Origin: CAYJAY01 sp964370715
GTDB lineage: Bacteria > Bacillota > Clostridia > Oscillospirales > Ruminococcaceae
Assembly: GCA_964370715.1 (NCBI GenBank)
Contig: CAYJKJ010000002.1
Coordinates: 124,001 to 188,000 of the forward strand
Length of the DNA stretch: 64,000 nucleotides
Reading direction: 5' to 3'
Numbering within the stretch: position 1 is the first letter of the stretch; each line of letters opens with the position of its first letter. Below the pieces are notes generated by a model. It searched no databases. It had not been told where the DNA came from and saw only the letters and a list, made by a program, of their open reading frames with translations. Below are positions 35,698 through 44,833 of the stretch, one piece after another. The position numbers and the translations under genes were made by a program.

Positions 35698-36582
35698 TTA
35701 CTCTGCGTCGCCTGCGCCTTTCTTTGCCTTGCCTTTTTTGCCTTTTGTAACCCTTTTAAATTCGGGCAACATATGTAAAAGTTTTTCTTCGATAAGTTTC
35801 GGGTTTTCGCCCGATTGCATCGCCTTGACCCCTTCATATATCAACGTCATACAAAGCAGCTCTTCTTCATGTCGAACTTCAAGTTTATTTGCTATCGGTA
35901 TAAAGATAACGTTTGCGAGAAACGAACCATAGAACGTTGTTATAAGAGCAACCGCCATGTTTGGCCCAACCGTTGCAACGTCGGAGAGTTGGGATAACAT
36001 ATTTATAAGCCCGATAAGAGTTCCTATCATTCCGAAAGCCGGAGCAACAGCAGAGCCTTTCATATAAAAATCAACGCTTTGGAGATGGCGTTCTTCAACG
36101 TGTTCCATCCAAGCTTCGAGCTGGCTTTTAACATCATCGGGATCGGTTGAATCGACAATCATCTGGATGCTGTGTTTCATAAAAGAATTGTCGATGTTTT
36201 TAATATCTTCCTCAAGAGAAAGAAGCCCCGAAGTTCTAACCTTTTTTGCGCAATCAACAACGATTTGGATATATTTTTTCGGTTCGTATTGCGCCGGCAT
36301 AAATATCATAAAAAGATGTTTCGGGATTAGCGCAAAATGTCCGAGAGGATACATAAGCATCAAACAGCCTATAGTTCCGCCGATAACGATAAATACGCTC
36401 GAGATATCGAAAAAGTTTCCTAGGTTTGTTGTAACTACGACAAAAGCGCCTGAATCTTCCTGTTTTATCAGGATTCCGAAAAAAACCATTCCGATAGCAG
36501 CTACTATACCTATAATAGACGCTATATCAATAGATTTTTTCCCAACCTTACCGCCTTTTTTGCCTTTTTTTCCTTTTTCCAT
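35698..36582 (-). CDS. motA: Flagellar stator protein MotA
   Basis: 294 residues, about 25-30 longer than usual because of Lys/Gly-rich tails at both ends (KGKKGKKGGKVGKK at the start and KGKKGKAKKG at the end). Four membrane helices; the P-rich signature GSAVAPAFGMIGTLIGLINML and the charged cytoplasmic loop are present. It forms the ion-driven stator with MotB (46 bp downstream). Confidence 0.95.
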   Translation of the reverse strand: MEKGKKGKKGGKVGKKSIDIASIIGIVAAIGMVFFGILIKQEDSGAFVVVTTNLGNFFDISSVFIVIGGTIGCLMLMYPLGHFALIPKHLFMIFMPAQYEPKKYIQIVVDCAKKVRTSGLLSLEEDIKNIDNSFMKHSIQMIVDSTDPDDVKSQLEAWMEHVEERHLQSVDFYMKGSAVAPAFGMIGTLIGLINMLSQLSDVATVGPNMAVALITTFYGSFLANVIFIPIANKLEVRHEEELLCMTLIYEGVKAMQSGENPKLIEEKLLHMLPEFKRVTKGKKGKAKKGAGDAE

Positions 36583-36649
36583 TTAAAAAATACCCTTTCC
36601 GTTGGTTATGCCTTTGCATATCGCTGTATCTAGTATCTGTAATAAATCT

Positions 36650-36844
36650 CTATTTTCCAATCTGGATGTTGTAGCTTCTTCGATAGTCAACAACTTTTGA
36701 TGTTATCTCTTGAAGATTTTCACGAACGATATAAAACGATTTTGTCGTTAGGCGAATAGTTGTGTCGGGTTTTTCTTCGATTGTTTCGATTAAATCGCAG
36801 TTTAAGATAAATTCCGAGCCATCAAGTTTTGTTAACACAATCAT
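36650..36844 (-). CDS. flbD: Flagellar protein FlbD
   Basis: 64 residues, the full length of the family. Starts MIVLTKLDGSEFILNCDLIE and has PDTTIRLTTKSFYIVRENLQEI, both hallmarks of FlbD. Role not well defined, but it is consistently encoded between flgE and motA. RBS GAGGAG 8 bases before the ATG. A hairpin-rich 359-bp gap separates it from flgE, which is unusual since the two are normally close. Confidence 0.9.
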   Translation of the reverse strand: MIVLTKLDGSEFILNCDLIETIEEKPDTTIRLTTKSFYIVRENLQEITSKVVDYRRSYNIQIGK

Positions 36845-36889
36845 GTTTTAAACTCCTCGTTATTGTTATATTGATTTTTTATTAAATAT

Positions 36890-36931
36890 CATAGGAAAAC
36901 GAAAAAACAAAAGCTTTTTCGCTTTCCTATG
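36890..36931 (-). terminator. Strong hairpin upstream of flbD (possible intra-operon terminator)
   Basis: Inverted repeat of about 17 bp with one mismatch (CATAGGAAA.CGAAAAA arms). On the minus strand it is followed by an AT-rich run ending in TAATAAAAAA rather than a clean U run. It could partially terminate or process the transcript between flgE and flbD-motAB. Confidence 0.55.
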
Positions 36932-36982
36932 AAGGGGAATTTTCGATTCCCCAAACATAGACTAAAACTAAGGTTAAGGTTA

Positions 36983-37202
36983 AGACTATAGAAATACTAC
37001 GGTTTTTGCACCGCAGGTGCAAAATGCCGAGCGAAGCGAGGCAAGTAGTATTCCCAATGGCTCCACCAAAGGTGGAGACTATAGAAAAATACGCTAAGCT
37101 AAAGACTATAGAAATACTACGGTTTTTGCACCGCAGGTGCAAAATGCCGAGCGAAGCGAGGCAAGTAGTATTTCCAATGGCTCCACCGAAGGTGGAGACT
37201 AT
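36983..37202. repeat. Duplicated 100-bp palindromic element
   Basis: Two copies, 36983-37082 and 37103-37202 (period 120 bp), differ at only two positions. Each is bounded by AGACTAT on both sides. Inside are an outer inverted repeat GAAATACTAC/GTAGTATTTC, an inner hairpin TTTTGCACC/GGTGCAAAA, a GC-rich GCCGAGCGAAGCGAGGC segment, and a second hairpin CTCCACC/GGTGGAG. The array ends 1 bp before the flgE stop codon complement. The cloverleaf-like fold resembles a small non-autonomous mobile element or REP-like repeat. No other copy is seen in this window. Confidence 0.85.
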
Positions 37203-37203
37203 G

Positions 37204-38796
37204 TTATCTCTTAAGATTTATAAGCTCTTCAAGCATTGTGTCGGTAACCGTTATGATTCTCGAGTTTGCTTGGAATCCCCTTTGGGTTGTAATCATATCT
37301 GCGAACTGTTCCGAAAGGTCGACGTTGCTCATCTCGAGCGAACTGCTCTTTAATGCGCCTGTGCCGTCGAGGCCGGGTTCTGCATGAACCGGAGCGCCCG
37401 AGTTTACCGTTTCGATAAAGTAGTTGTCGCCCGAAAGTTGAAGACCCGATGGATTTGCGAAGTTTGCGAGCGAGATCTGTCCGCCGACTTGAATTCCGAA
37501 ATAGTCGTGGGTAAACGTTACCGAACCATCCGAACCTATCGTGATGTTGCTAAGTTGGTCTAGCGTTACAGGGCCGCCCTCTGTTCCGCCTTGGAGCGAG
37601 AACATCTGTGTTCCAAGACCTAGGTTTTCCGAGGGTACGGAGGGTGTTGCGGTTGCTGTTTCGGGTGCATTTGCTGTTGTTCCTGCGCCGCCCGGAAACT
37701 GAGCTTCCATAGCATCAAACTTTGGATTGGAAACTTGGATATAATCATCACCCGTTCCGTTTTTCAAAAGAAGCGAATTAGATTGAACTCCATCTTCAAT
37801 AGTTCCCGTATATGCTGTGCCGCCTATATTCATCGTCACGTTCCAAGCTTCAGGAGGGCCTGCAACACGAACTGCGCTCATAGTTGTGTTGCCTGTTCCG
37901 GTAAACCCTGTGCTTACCTCTTCAACCATCATTATGCCACCGAAAAAGCTGTTGTTTGTAAATTCTCCAACATCGGTTCCGCCGGCAACTCCGGTTATCT
38001 GTTCGCCGGTAAGAGCGCCGGGGAAAGATGCTCCGCTTATCGTGAAGTTTCCGCCCGGATGAGGTTGTCCGCCGAGTTCGTTTGTGATAGCGGCGTTTAT
38101 GTCTGCGCTAAGGGAAGCAAGATCTGTCCATGTTGAACTTGGATTTAAAAGAACGCTAATTGATCCTGTTTCCGATATTTCAACTTGAAGATCCGCACCT
38201 GCCGGAACGCTGTTACTTGCCGTAAAGCTCATTGCAACGTTACCATCTGCCGAAGGGGTGCTAGCACTCACGGTGAACGGTATGTTGTTAATAGTGTTGG
38301 TTGTCGACGATGGTGTTGGGGGAACTGTTCCCAAACCGTTCAACAAGTTTATAAGATTTTCGCCGGGGTTTCCTGCCGCATCTGCGCCGAGGACAAAGTT
38401 GCCCTTAACGTCGATAAGGTTACCCGCCGAGTCGATGTTTAGCATACCTGCTTTTGTGTAGAATATATTTCCGCCACCGTCTTGAACTTGAAGAAATCCT
38501 TCGCCTTGAATTGCAACGTCGAGGCCAAATCCTGTCGTTTGCATACTCGAGGTGCTCATTTGGGTTTGAATTGCGGAAAGGGATGAACCATAACCAACGC
38601 TCGATGGGTTTGTTCCGCCCTGTTGAGCGTTTGGAGCGGAAGCTCCTGTTAGTGTTTGGTAGTAGACATCGCTGAATACCGCTCTTTGAGCTTTATATCC
38701 AAACGTGTTAACGTTTGCGATGTTGTTTCCGATTACGTCCATCTTTACTTGGTGTGCCTTAAGGCCGGCAACACCGGAAAACATTGCTCTATTCAT
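37204..38796 (-). CDS. flgE: Flagellar hook protein FlgE
   Basis: 530 residues, longer than the 400-450 typical, because of Gly/Thr/Ser-rich insertions in the middle D1/D2 region. The N-terminus (AHQVKMDVIGNNIANVNTFGY) and C-terminus (EQFADMITTQRGFQANSRII) carry the hook signatures. It polymerises into the hook on the rod. It follows the TIGR02530 gene (81 bp, with a leader hairpin) in the standard flgD-TIGR02530-flgE-flbD order. Its stop codon adjoins the palindromic repeat. Confidence 0.95.
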   Translation of the reverse strand: MNRAMFSGVAGLKAHQVKMDVIGNNIANVNTFGYKAQRAVFSDVYYQTLTGASAPNAQQGGTNPSSVGYGSSLSAIQTQMSTSSMQTTGFGLDVAIQGEGFLQVQDGGGNIFYTKAGMLNIDSAGNLIDVKGNFVLGADAAGNPGENLINLLNGLGTVPPTPSSTTNTINNIPFTVSASTPSADGNVAMSFTASNSVPAGADLQVEISETGSISVLLNPSSTWTDLASLSADINAAITNELGGQPHPGGNFTISGASFPGALTGEQITGVAGGTDVGEFTNNSFFGGIMMVEEVSTGFTGTGNTTMSAVRVAGPPEAWNVTMNIGGTAYTGTIEDGVQSNSLLLKNGTGDDYIQVSNPKFDAMEAQFPGGAGTTANAPETATATPSVPSENLGLGTQMFSLQGGTEGGPVTLDQLSNITIGSDGSVTFTHDYFGIQVGGQISLANFANPSGLQLSGDNYFIETVNSGAPVHAEPGLDGTGALKSSSLEMSNVDLSEQFADMITTQRGFQANSRIITVTDTMLEELINLKR

Positions 38797-38828
38797 GTTA
38801 TCTCCTTTTGGAACTGGTTGTCCGTCAT

Positions 38829-38854
38829 GGTATCCGTCTGTCAGTCGGGATACC
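38829..38854 (-). promoter_or_regulatory. Leader hairpin upstream of flgE
   Basis: Inverted repeat GGTATCC/GGATACC (38829-38835 and 38848-38854) with a 12-nt loop lies 33 bp upstream of the flgE start. It leaves the AAAAGGAG ribosome site free. A role in mRNA processing or stability between the TIGR02530 gene and flgE is possible. Confidence 0.4.
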
Positions 38855-38877
38855 GTAAGCCTCCAGAAAGGACCGGC

Positions 38878-39273
38878 TTATACAATAACGGTTCCGTTAA
38901 TGTTTGTAAAAATTGTTGGTTCTATGCTGTTGTTATCCTTTGCAGTGATAACTGTGCCTGTTGGAATGTTTACGATAAAAGCGGTTCTGTCTACGAGAAT
39001 CAATGCATCATTAAGCTTTTTTTCGCTCGCTATCTCGATCCCTTTGCTTAACCGTTCCATACCGTTTTCTGATATCTCTATATCCCTTTCGGCAACCCTT
39101 GATGCTGCGTGTTTAGAAAAATTTATGTTATTGCTGTTTTCTATCTGCTTGTTAAGAATCTCTCCAAATTCACCATCGGTTGGTTTGTTTGAAGGTCTTT
39201 GAACAACATCTTGTATGTTGCGAGGGCTTCCGACAATCAAGGGGTTATATAGATTTATTTTAAAATCATCCAT
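38878..39273 (-). CDS. Flagellar operon protein, TIGR02530 family
   Basis: 131 residues. The conserved core HAASRVAERDIEISENGMERL and ALILVDRTAFIVNIPTGTVI plus TNINGTVIV at the end identify the TIGR02530 family, found only in Gram-positive flagellar operons between flgD and flgE. Function is not established. It starts 31 bp after flgD. Confidence 0.9.
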   Translation of the reverse strand: MDDFKINLYNPLIVGSPRNIQDVVQRPSNKPTDGEFGEILNKQIENSNNINFSKHAASRVAERDIEISENGMERLSKGIEIASEKKLNDALILVDRTAFIVNIPTGTVITAKDNNSIEPTIFTNINGTVIV

Positions 39274-39304
39274 GTTTAGATTGTCTCCTCAATTTTGTAT
39301 TCTG

Positions 39305-39973
39305 CTAGATAGTTGCTGTTGTCTCGCTTGTTTCGGTTGTTGTTTCGCCCGTTGTCGCTCCCTCTGATTCGGTTTCTCCCGCAGTTCCACCGGTTTCGGT
39401 TTCGGTGTTGTCTGAAACATCTCCGCTTTCTTCAACCACTCCGCTGTCTTCGGTTCCTTCGGTCGAGGTGTCGGGTTGTTCTGTTGGTTTTGAAGCTTCG
39501 ATTAGTTCTTTAACGAGATCGGTTATATCCTCCATAAGGCCTTCGGTGTCAACGCCGCCGGCTTGTGGAATCGTTCCGATTGAACTCACTTGATCCATGC
39601 TGACACGAACTCCGTTTACATATAGATAGTATTCGCCATCAACCATCATCATCTGTTCAACCACGCCGGTTATAACCCCAACATATCCTTCGGAATCGCT
39701 CGCCATAGCGGTTACTTCTCTTCCGATAAGCGACATTGCATAGTTTGTTTTGGAATAAGACGCCATCTCCTGCATCAACTGTGCGTTGGAGAAATCCGCC
39801 ATCGTGCTTATCATCTGGCTATCGTCCATCGGGTCGGTGAAGTCTTGGTTTTGCATCTGAGCTATCATTAGGTTTAAGAAGGCATCGGGATCGAGCAACG
39901 AATTGTCTTCAAACGCCGAGGTGCTTCTTGTTGTTTGCACACCATAGGTGCTTCCAATATTTTGGCTTTCCAT
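39305..39973 (-). CDS. flgD: Hook assembly scaffold protein FlgD
   Basis: 222 residues. The N-terminal DPDAFLNLMIAQMQNQDFTDPMD is the FlgD signature. The C-terminal third is a low-complexity Glu/Thr/Ser/Gly tail (about 165-222) in place of the Ig/tudor-like domains of long FlgD proteins. FlgD caps the growing hook. Located between fliK (37 bp) and TIGR02530. Confidence 0.92.
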   Translation of the reverse strand: MESQNIGSTYGVQTTRSTSAFEDNSLLDPDAFLNLMIAQMQNQDFTDPMDDSQMISTMADFSNAQLMQEMASYSKTNYAMSLIGREVTAMASDSEGYVGVITGVVEQMMMVDGEYYLYVNGVRVSMDQVSSIGTIPQAGGVDTEGLMEDITDLVKELIEASKPTEQPDTSTEGTEDSGVVEESGDVSDNTETETGGTAGETESEGATTGETTTETSETTATI

Positions 39974-40010
39974 TTTTGTTTTCTCCTTTCATAGGGCTAA
40001 TAATTTTTTG

Positions 40011-41087
40011 CTAAACGTAAACGCTTAGATTTCCAAGGTCTACAGTTTGTTCAGGTTCGGCCTCGAGTTCGGATTCTTGACCCTGCATTTGACTATGCGA
40101 AGAGTTTCCGTTTTGGTTTTGTCGGTTAAAGAAATTTTGACCCGACATATCAAACTGTTGAAGTTGGCTTTCTGAAGAACTTGAAGTTGCAACAACGGTG
40201 TCTTTAACTTCGATGTTCATCGGTCTTAAAGCTTCCCTTAATCCGTTTATTTCATCGTTGATAAGCCCTGCGGTTTTTGCCGCCGCCGTCATAATCTGAA
40301 GAGTTTTTGTTCCGTCTTCATCGATTAGTTTAACGGTTATCTCGCCGAGACTTTCGGGATGCAGTTTGATGGTAAATTCGGTTTTTGAAAGCGACAGGTT
40401 TTCTTTTATGCCGTTTGCAATTTGATCTTGAAGCGCCGGTGCGTTGGCTAGATTTCCGAGTTTTTTCTCGAAAAGATGTTCCCCTGCTTCCGTTTTCATC
40501 GTGCTAGCTAAAAGATCCGATGCGTTGGAGGAACTTTGTTCAAGGTTGTTTTCTAGGTCTTTTCTCGTTTGCGCCGTAAACCTAATAAAGTTGCCTTCTG
40601 TTTGAACCAACGTTTTAAGCCCTTCGGTGTTAACGGTTTTTTCGGATTTAATATTTATAAACCCCAGCTTTTGTTTGATAGCTTCGTTGTTTATAAACAT
40701 CTCTTGGTCGTTAAACGCTGAACTGTTTTGCTGTGTGACGGTCGTTTGCATATCCTTCGTGTTGATTATTCCCGTCAAAACTTCGTTTTGCTTAGCGCTT
40801 ATATCAAAGTTTTTTTCGGAATGTGCAAACGGATTTGTTATACCGAGTAGCGCTGACAGTTGGTTAATTAACCCCATATCAAGGTTCGCATCCTCTGCTA
40901 GCAGTTGTTCCGCCTTGTCGAGCAACTCTTGGTCTTTATTCGCTGTGCTCATAAGTTGGCTTATCATCGCAAAAAATGGATTTGACGACGCCGTTTGCCC
41001 ATCGATAACGCTTGTGCCGGTTCCGGCCATCATCGCTCTAAAATCCTGTATCGCTATGTTTTCGATGCCGATATTGGTTTGATTCAC
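40011..41087 (-). CDS. fliK: Flagellar hook-length control protein FliK
   Basis: 358 residues. A poorly conserved, Asn/Gln/Ser-rich N-terminal ruler region is followed by the C-terminal Flg_hook domain (about 230-310), including FTIKLHPESLGEITVKL, and an Gln-rich tail. FliK measures hook length and triggers the FlhB switch. It lies between fliJ (49 bp) and flgD. Confidence 0.92.
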   Translation of the reverse strand: MNQTNIGIENIAIQDFRAMMAGTGTSVIDGQTASSNPFFAMISQLMSTANKDQELLDKAEQLLAEDANLDMGLINQLSALLGITNPFAHSEKNFDISAKQNEVLTGIINTKDMQTTVTQQNSSAFNDQEMFINNEAIKQKLGFINIKSEKTVNTEGLKTLVQTEGNFIRFTAQTRKDLENNLEQSSSNASDLLASTMKTEAGEHLFEKKLGNLANAPALQDQIANGIKENLSLSKTEFTIKLHPESLGEITVKLIDEDGTKTLQIMTAAAKTAGLINDEINGLREALRPMNIEVKDTVVATSSSSESQLQQFDMSGQNFFNRQNQNGNSSHSQMQGQESELEAEPEQTVDLGNLSVYV

Positions 41088-41136
41088 TTTTTTTCACCTC
41101 CGTTCGTTTAAAAATATTTATTAAGTATAACACCGA

Positions 41137-41583
41137 TTATCGGTGGCTACTTGCTTGTGAGAGGGTGACAAATTCCAGTATGTCGTTCTCGGTTTCTCGT
41201 TTTTCAAGCTTGAAATGTCGGTCGTGTTGTTTTTCTTCAAGCTTCTCATATCCCGAAACTTCTTGAGACGACCTTGTTACAACCTTCAGCTGTATGGCAA
41301 CTTTTTCTTCTGCAGTTGCCAGAAATTTATTTAAAGCTTCTATCTGGTTTGTTATGTTGTCAAGGATATATTTATAAGAACTTATCTCTACTCCATTAAC
41401 CCCTACAACCTGTTTTTTTTGAAACTCCTCTTGATGAAGTTGTTTATCCATCTGTGCTTTTTCAAGTTGTTCTATCAATGTGTCTCGTTCTTTTTGCAAC
41501 AACGCAAGTTTGTTTTTTTCGGTGTCGAGAATTTGCGTTTTATATTCATACACTTTGTCGAGTGTGAATTTAAATGGTTTCAT
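41137..41583 (-). CDS. fliJ: Flagellar export chaperone FliJ
   Basis: 148 residues, almost fully coiled coil, starting MKPFKFTLDKVYEYK, which is typical of FliJ (FxLxxVLxxK pattern). FliJ acts as the stalk of the FliI ATPase ring and escorts chaperones. It is 10 bp after fliI. Confidence 0.9.
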   Translation of the reverse strand: MKPFKFTLDKVYEYKTQILDTEKNKLALLQKERDTLIEQLEKAQMDKQLHQEEFQKKQVVGVNGVEISSYKYILDNITNQIEALNKFLATAEEKVAIQLKVVTRSSQEVSGYEKLEEKQHDRHFKLEKRETENDILEFVTLSQASSHR

Positions 41584-41593
41584 GCTTTTTCTC

Positions 41594-42925
41594 CTAGTTT
41601 AGCGCCTGTTCCATCAGCTCCAACGTCTGCTCAAGACTGTATTTTTCGTGGGTGTCCTGTTTCAAAAAATCGTTTATCCTGTCGATGCGGGATATTGCGG
41701 CGTCGAGCTTTGGGTTTGTTCCTGTTTTGTATGCTCCAATAGAGATAAGGTCTTCCTTCTCCTTATAGAGCGACATAAGGTTTCTGCATTTGTTGGCGAG
41801 TTCCTTATGTTTCGGGGAAGCTATCGTCGCCATAAGTCGGCTTAGGCTGTTAAGTATATCGATAGCCGGATAATGCGCCTTTGCGGCTATATCCCTAGAC
41901 AACAATATATGTCCATCGATGATGCTTCTAACGGTGTCGGCAACCGGTTCGTTTGGATCATCGCCCTCAACAAGAACGGTGTATATTCCGGTTATCGAAC
42001 CTTTTTCAAAGTTTCCGGAACGTTCCAAAAGTTTCGGAAGCGCCGAGTATATCGAGGGGGTATATCCCCTTGCAACGGGAGCTTCGCCGGCGTTCAAGCC
42101 GATCTCTCGTTGGGTCATCGCAAATCTTGTTAGGCTGTCCATCATCAACAAAACATCTTTGCCCTGTTGTTGAAAATATTCCGCAATAGCTGTTGCTGTT
42201 TGAGCGCATTTATATCGCATCATCGCCGGTTGATCCGACGTTGCAACGACGAGAACCGAGCGTTTAAGCCCCTCTTCACCAAGGTCTCGATTTATAAACT
42301 CGACAACCTCTCGCCCACGTTCGCCAACTAGCGCAATAACGTTTAGATCCGCCGTTACGTTTCGGGCAATCGTTCCCATCAAGGTGCTTTTTCCAACGCC
42401 TGAACCCGCAAAAATCCCAATTCTTTGTCCTTTGCCTACCGTTATTAGCGAATCAATTGCTTTAACGCCAAGTTCTATAACATCGTTTATTGGGGGTCTG
42501 TCGAGGGGATTGGAGGAAACTCCGCCCGTTAATATAGTTTTTTCAACCTTTATATCGCCCTTGTTGTCGATAGGGTTTCCAAGGGCATCAATCGTTCTTC
42601 CGAGAAGCTCGTCCGAAACGTTGAGGGTTAGTTTTCTTCCGGTGTTAACCACCGAATAGCCATATCCCAAATCATCGGTTTCTTTATATGGCATAAGGTA
42701 TGTTTTGTTTCCCGAAATTCCAACTACTTCGCAAACAAGTTTATCTTTGCCGTTTTTAAGTATGACGTTGCACACATCGCCTATGCTGCTCATAAGCCCG
42801 GTAACTTCGATTGTCATCCCTTGGATTTTGCTGATCTTTCCTTGGTGTACCTTAAGGTCGGAAAACGTTACAATCTGTCTGTATGGCGAACTGTCCAGTA
42901 GCTCATCAATATTTATTTTATCCAT
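41594..42925 (-). CDS. fliI: Flagellum-specific ATPase FliI
   Basis: 443 residues, the usual length. F1-beta-like ATPase with Walker A GSGVGKST, Walker B VLLMMDSLTRFA, and the catalytic Glu in GERGREV. Drives unfolding and release of export substrates. Between fliH (42 bp) and fliJ. Confidence 0.97.
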   Translation of the reverse strand: MDKINIDELLDSSPYRQIVTFSDLKVHQGKISKIQGMTIEVTGLMSSIGDVCNVILKNGKDKLVCEVVGISGNKTYLMPYKETDDLGYGYSVVNTGRKLTLNVSDELLGRTIDALGNPIDNKGDIKVEKTILTGGVSSNPLDRPPINDVIELGVKAIDSLITVGKGQRIGIFAGSGVGKSTLMGTIARNVTADLNVIALVGERGREVVEFINRDLGEEGLKRSVLVVATSDQPAMMRYKCAQTATAIAEYFQQQGKDVLLMMDSLTRFAMTQREIGLNAGEAPVARGYTPSIYSALPKLLERSGNFEKGSITGIYTVLVEGDDPNEPVADTVRSIIDGHILLSRDIAAKAHYPAIDILNSLSRLMATIASPKHKELANKCRNLMSLYKEKEDLISIGAYKTGTNPKLDAAISRIDRINDFLKQDTHEKYSLEQTLELMEQALN

Positions 42926-42967
42926 CGCTACCCCTCTTAACGGCGTTTGTTTTGCTTGATAGTTTGG

Positions 42968-43816
42968 CTATAAATTGCTTTTTATTCCTTTGTCGTATTG
43001 CTCGAAAAGATCTCTCAAATTTTCGGCTTGTGCCGCAATTCCGGCATCAACGGTGCTTTCTTCGCCGGTCACTCGGATAAGCCCCGTGTCGTCAAGCTTG
43101 GTCGTAACGGTTGTTCTTCCTTTATAGCCCTTAACATCGAGTTCTTCCTTTATGCTGTCGATAAGTGTCGATAAACTGCTTGAAAGTTCTATGTTTAACC
43201 ATGAAGAATTTTTAACCTCGACAACCGCTTCGAGAACCAACTTTTTAAGCAGTTCATCGTTTTCGTTAATCTTGTTTAAAATGAATTTTTCCGCTATGTC
43301 GACCGCTAGATATTTAAGCTCAACTGCGTGTTTTTCCAAAAACTCACGGTGACATATTTGAATTTGTTGCAACGTGTTGTCGATGTGTTCAAGGCTTTTC
43401 GAAAGCTCTTGTTGCCGTTTTGCAAACGAGTTTTCATATGCCCTTTCGGAAGCTTCCGCTGTCGCCTGTTCAACCGCTATTTTAACCGCTTTTTCAACCT
43501 CTTGTTTAACTGCGGTTTCGATAGCTTGCTGTTTTTGTTGTTCAAGCTTTTGCTCTTCTTGTTTATATAGTTGGTCAAACTCCTGCTTAAAAAGTTCTTT
43601 AAGCTCTTGTTCGGTAAGCTCGATAGGTTCGGGTTCTGCGACAGGTTCTACAACTTGTTGTTGCAACTCGCTATTTGTTTGTTCTGCAAGTTGCTGTTCC
43701 TCCAGCTCTTGTTGCTGTTGTTCGAGCTGTTGTTTTGAAGGCTTAATCGTAAGGTCGGGTATCTTAACGCTGTCCATCTCGGCTGTGTATTCGACACCTC
43801 TGTATAACCTAGGCAA
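42968..43816 (-). CDS. fliH: Flagellar assembly protein FliH
   Basis: 282 residues. A Gln/Glu-rich coiled coil (about 25-170) precedes the C-terminal E/FliH domain (about 170-275) with IEL and LIRVTGEESTVDAGIA. FliH tethers and regulates FliI. The start is a TTG at 43816 with GAGGAGG 9 bases upstream, overlapping the fliG stop by 8 bp; a GTG 7 codons downstream is an alternative. Confidence 0.88.
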   Translation of the reverse strand: MPRLYRGVEYTAEMDSVKIPDLTIKPSKQQLEQQQQELEEQQLAEQTNSELQQQVVEPVAEPEPIELTEQELKELFKQEFDQLYKQEEQKLEQQKQQAIETAVKQEVEKAVKIAVEQATAEASERAYENSFAKRQQELSKSLEHIDNTLQQIQICHREFLEKHAVELKYLAVDIAEKFILNKINENDELLKKLVLEAVVEVKNSSWLNIELSSSLSTLIDSIKEELDVKGYKGRTTVTTKLDDTGLIRVTGEESTVDAGIAAQAENLRDLFEQYDKGIKSNL

Positions 43817-44831
43817 TTATAACATCCTCCTCGCCTCCACGAGATATGACGATTTCTCCTTCTTCTTCAAGACGCCTTATGATGCCAACAATCTTTTGTT
43901 GGGCTTCCTCAACGTCTTTAAGGCGAACGTTTCTGAGGTATTGGATATCTTCAAGAATTCCGTCTTTAACCCTCGACGAGATGTTCGAGAGAAGCAAGTT
44001 TTTAACGTCTTCGCTTGAACCTTTAATTGCAATTGCAAGGTCTTGGCGGTCAACTTCACGCAGAACTCTTTGGATAGACATATCGTCCAGCATCGTGATA
44101 TCGTCGAATACGAACATGAGTTTTCTGATGTTTTCGGAAAGTTCGGGATCGGTTTTCCCGAGTTCGTCGAATATGTATTTCTCGGTTGAGCGATCGGAAT
44201 GGTTGATGATATCCGCAACATAGTTTACGCCGCCGATCTTGGTCATATCGAACGACACAACTGCCGAGAACTTGCGTTCCAAAACTTTTTCAACGATGTT
44301 GATAAAATCGGGGGAAACGCTATCGAGATTAGCTATTCTCTTTATAACGTCGAGTTGAACCGCTTTCGGAATTTCCGAAAGAATTTTGGAAGCTTGGTCC
44401 GGCCTTGTGTATGAAAGCACAAACGCAATGGTTTGCGGATGTTCGTTTTGGATCATCATTAGAATGTTTTTCGGGGAAGCTTTTCTTAAAAATTCAAACG
44501 ATTTGCTTTGCATCGATTGCGAAATTCTTTGCATATATTCGTTGGCAAGCTCCGCTCCGAATGCTTTTTCAAGAATGTTTTTTGCATAGAGAACTCCGCC
44601 ATCCTCTATAACTTTTTGGGTTACGCAAAGCCCGTAGAAATCATCCACTATAACCTGCATCTCGTCGGGAGACAGCCTGTTAAGCTGCGCAACCTCTATC
44701 GATAAAAGCTCAATTTCCTCTTCTGAAAGATGTTTATAGACTTCTGAAGCGTTTGCGGCGCCCAGTGCAACAACTACCGCAGCCGCCCTCTTTATAGGGC
44801 TTAACTTTTTTGTTGCGTTTCTTTCAGCCAT
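43809..44831 (-). CDS. fliG: Flagellar motor switch protein FliG
   Basis: 340 residues. Contains N, middle and C domains; the EHPQTIAFVLSY motif marks the middle domain, and the C-terminal charged helix that faces MotA has RVLREVDRQDLAIAIKG. FliG is the rotor ring that interacts with the stator. It is 2 bp after fliF, as is typical. Confidence 0.97.
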   Translation of the reverse strand: MAERNATKKLSPIKRAAAVVVALGAANASEVYKHLSEEEIELLSIEVAQLNRLSPDEMQVIVDDFYGLCVTQKVIEDGGVLYAKNILEKAFGAELANEYMQRISQSMQSKSFEFLRKASPKNILMMIQNEHPQTIAFVLSYTRPDQASKILSEIPKAVQLDVIKRIANLDSVSPDFINIVEKVLERKFSAVVSFDMTKIGGVNYVADIINHSDRSTEKYIFDELGKTDPELSENIRKLMFVFDDITMLDDMSIQRVLREVDRQDLAIAIKGSSEDVKNLLLSNISSRVKDGILEDIQYLRNVRLKDVEEAQQKIVGIIRRLEEEGEIVISRGGEEDVIIA

Positions 44832-44833
44832 TA

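Larger units (their letters stand above)
36845..37203 (-). other. Hairpin-rich gap between flgE and flbD
   Basis: 359 bp with no gene. It holds, in transcription order from flgE, two copies of a 100-bp palindromic element (36983-37202), a short tandem stretch (AAGGTT repeated, about 36969-36982), a GGGGAAT/ATTCCCC hairpin (36934-36952), a strong 17-bp hairpin (36890-36931) and the flbD ribosome site. Open frames through the repeats are fortuitous. Confidence 0.8.

Noticed and set aside
36927..37353. Open frames through the palindromic repeat on both strands
   Set aside because: They arise from the repeat unit being a multiple of three (120 bp) and have no ribosome site; the encoded peptide just repeats itself.
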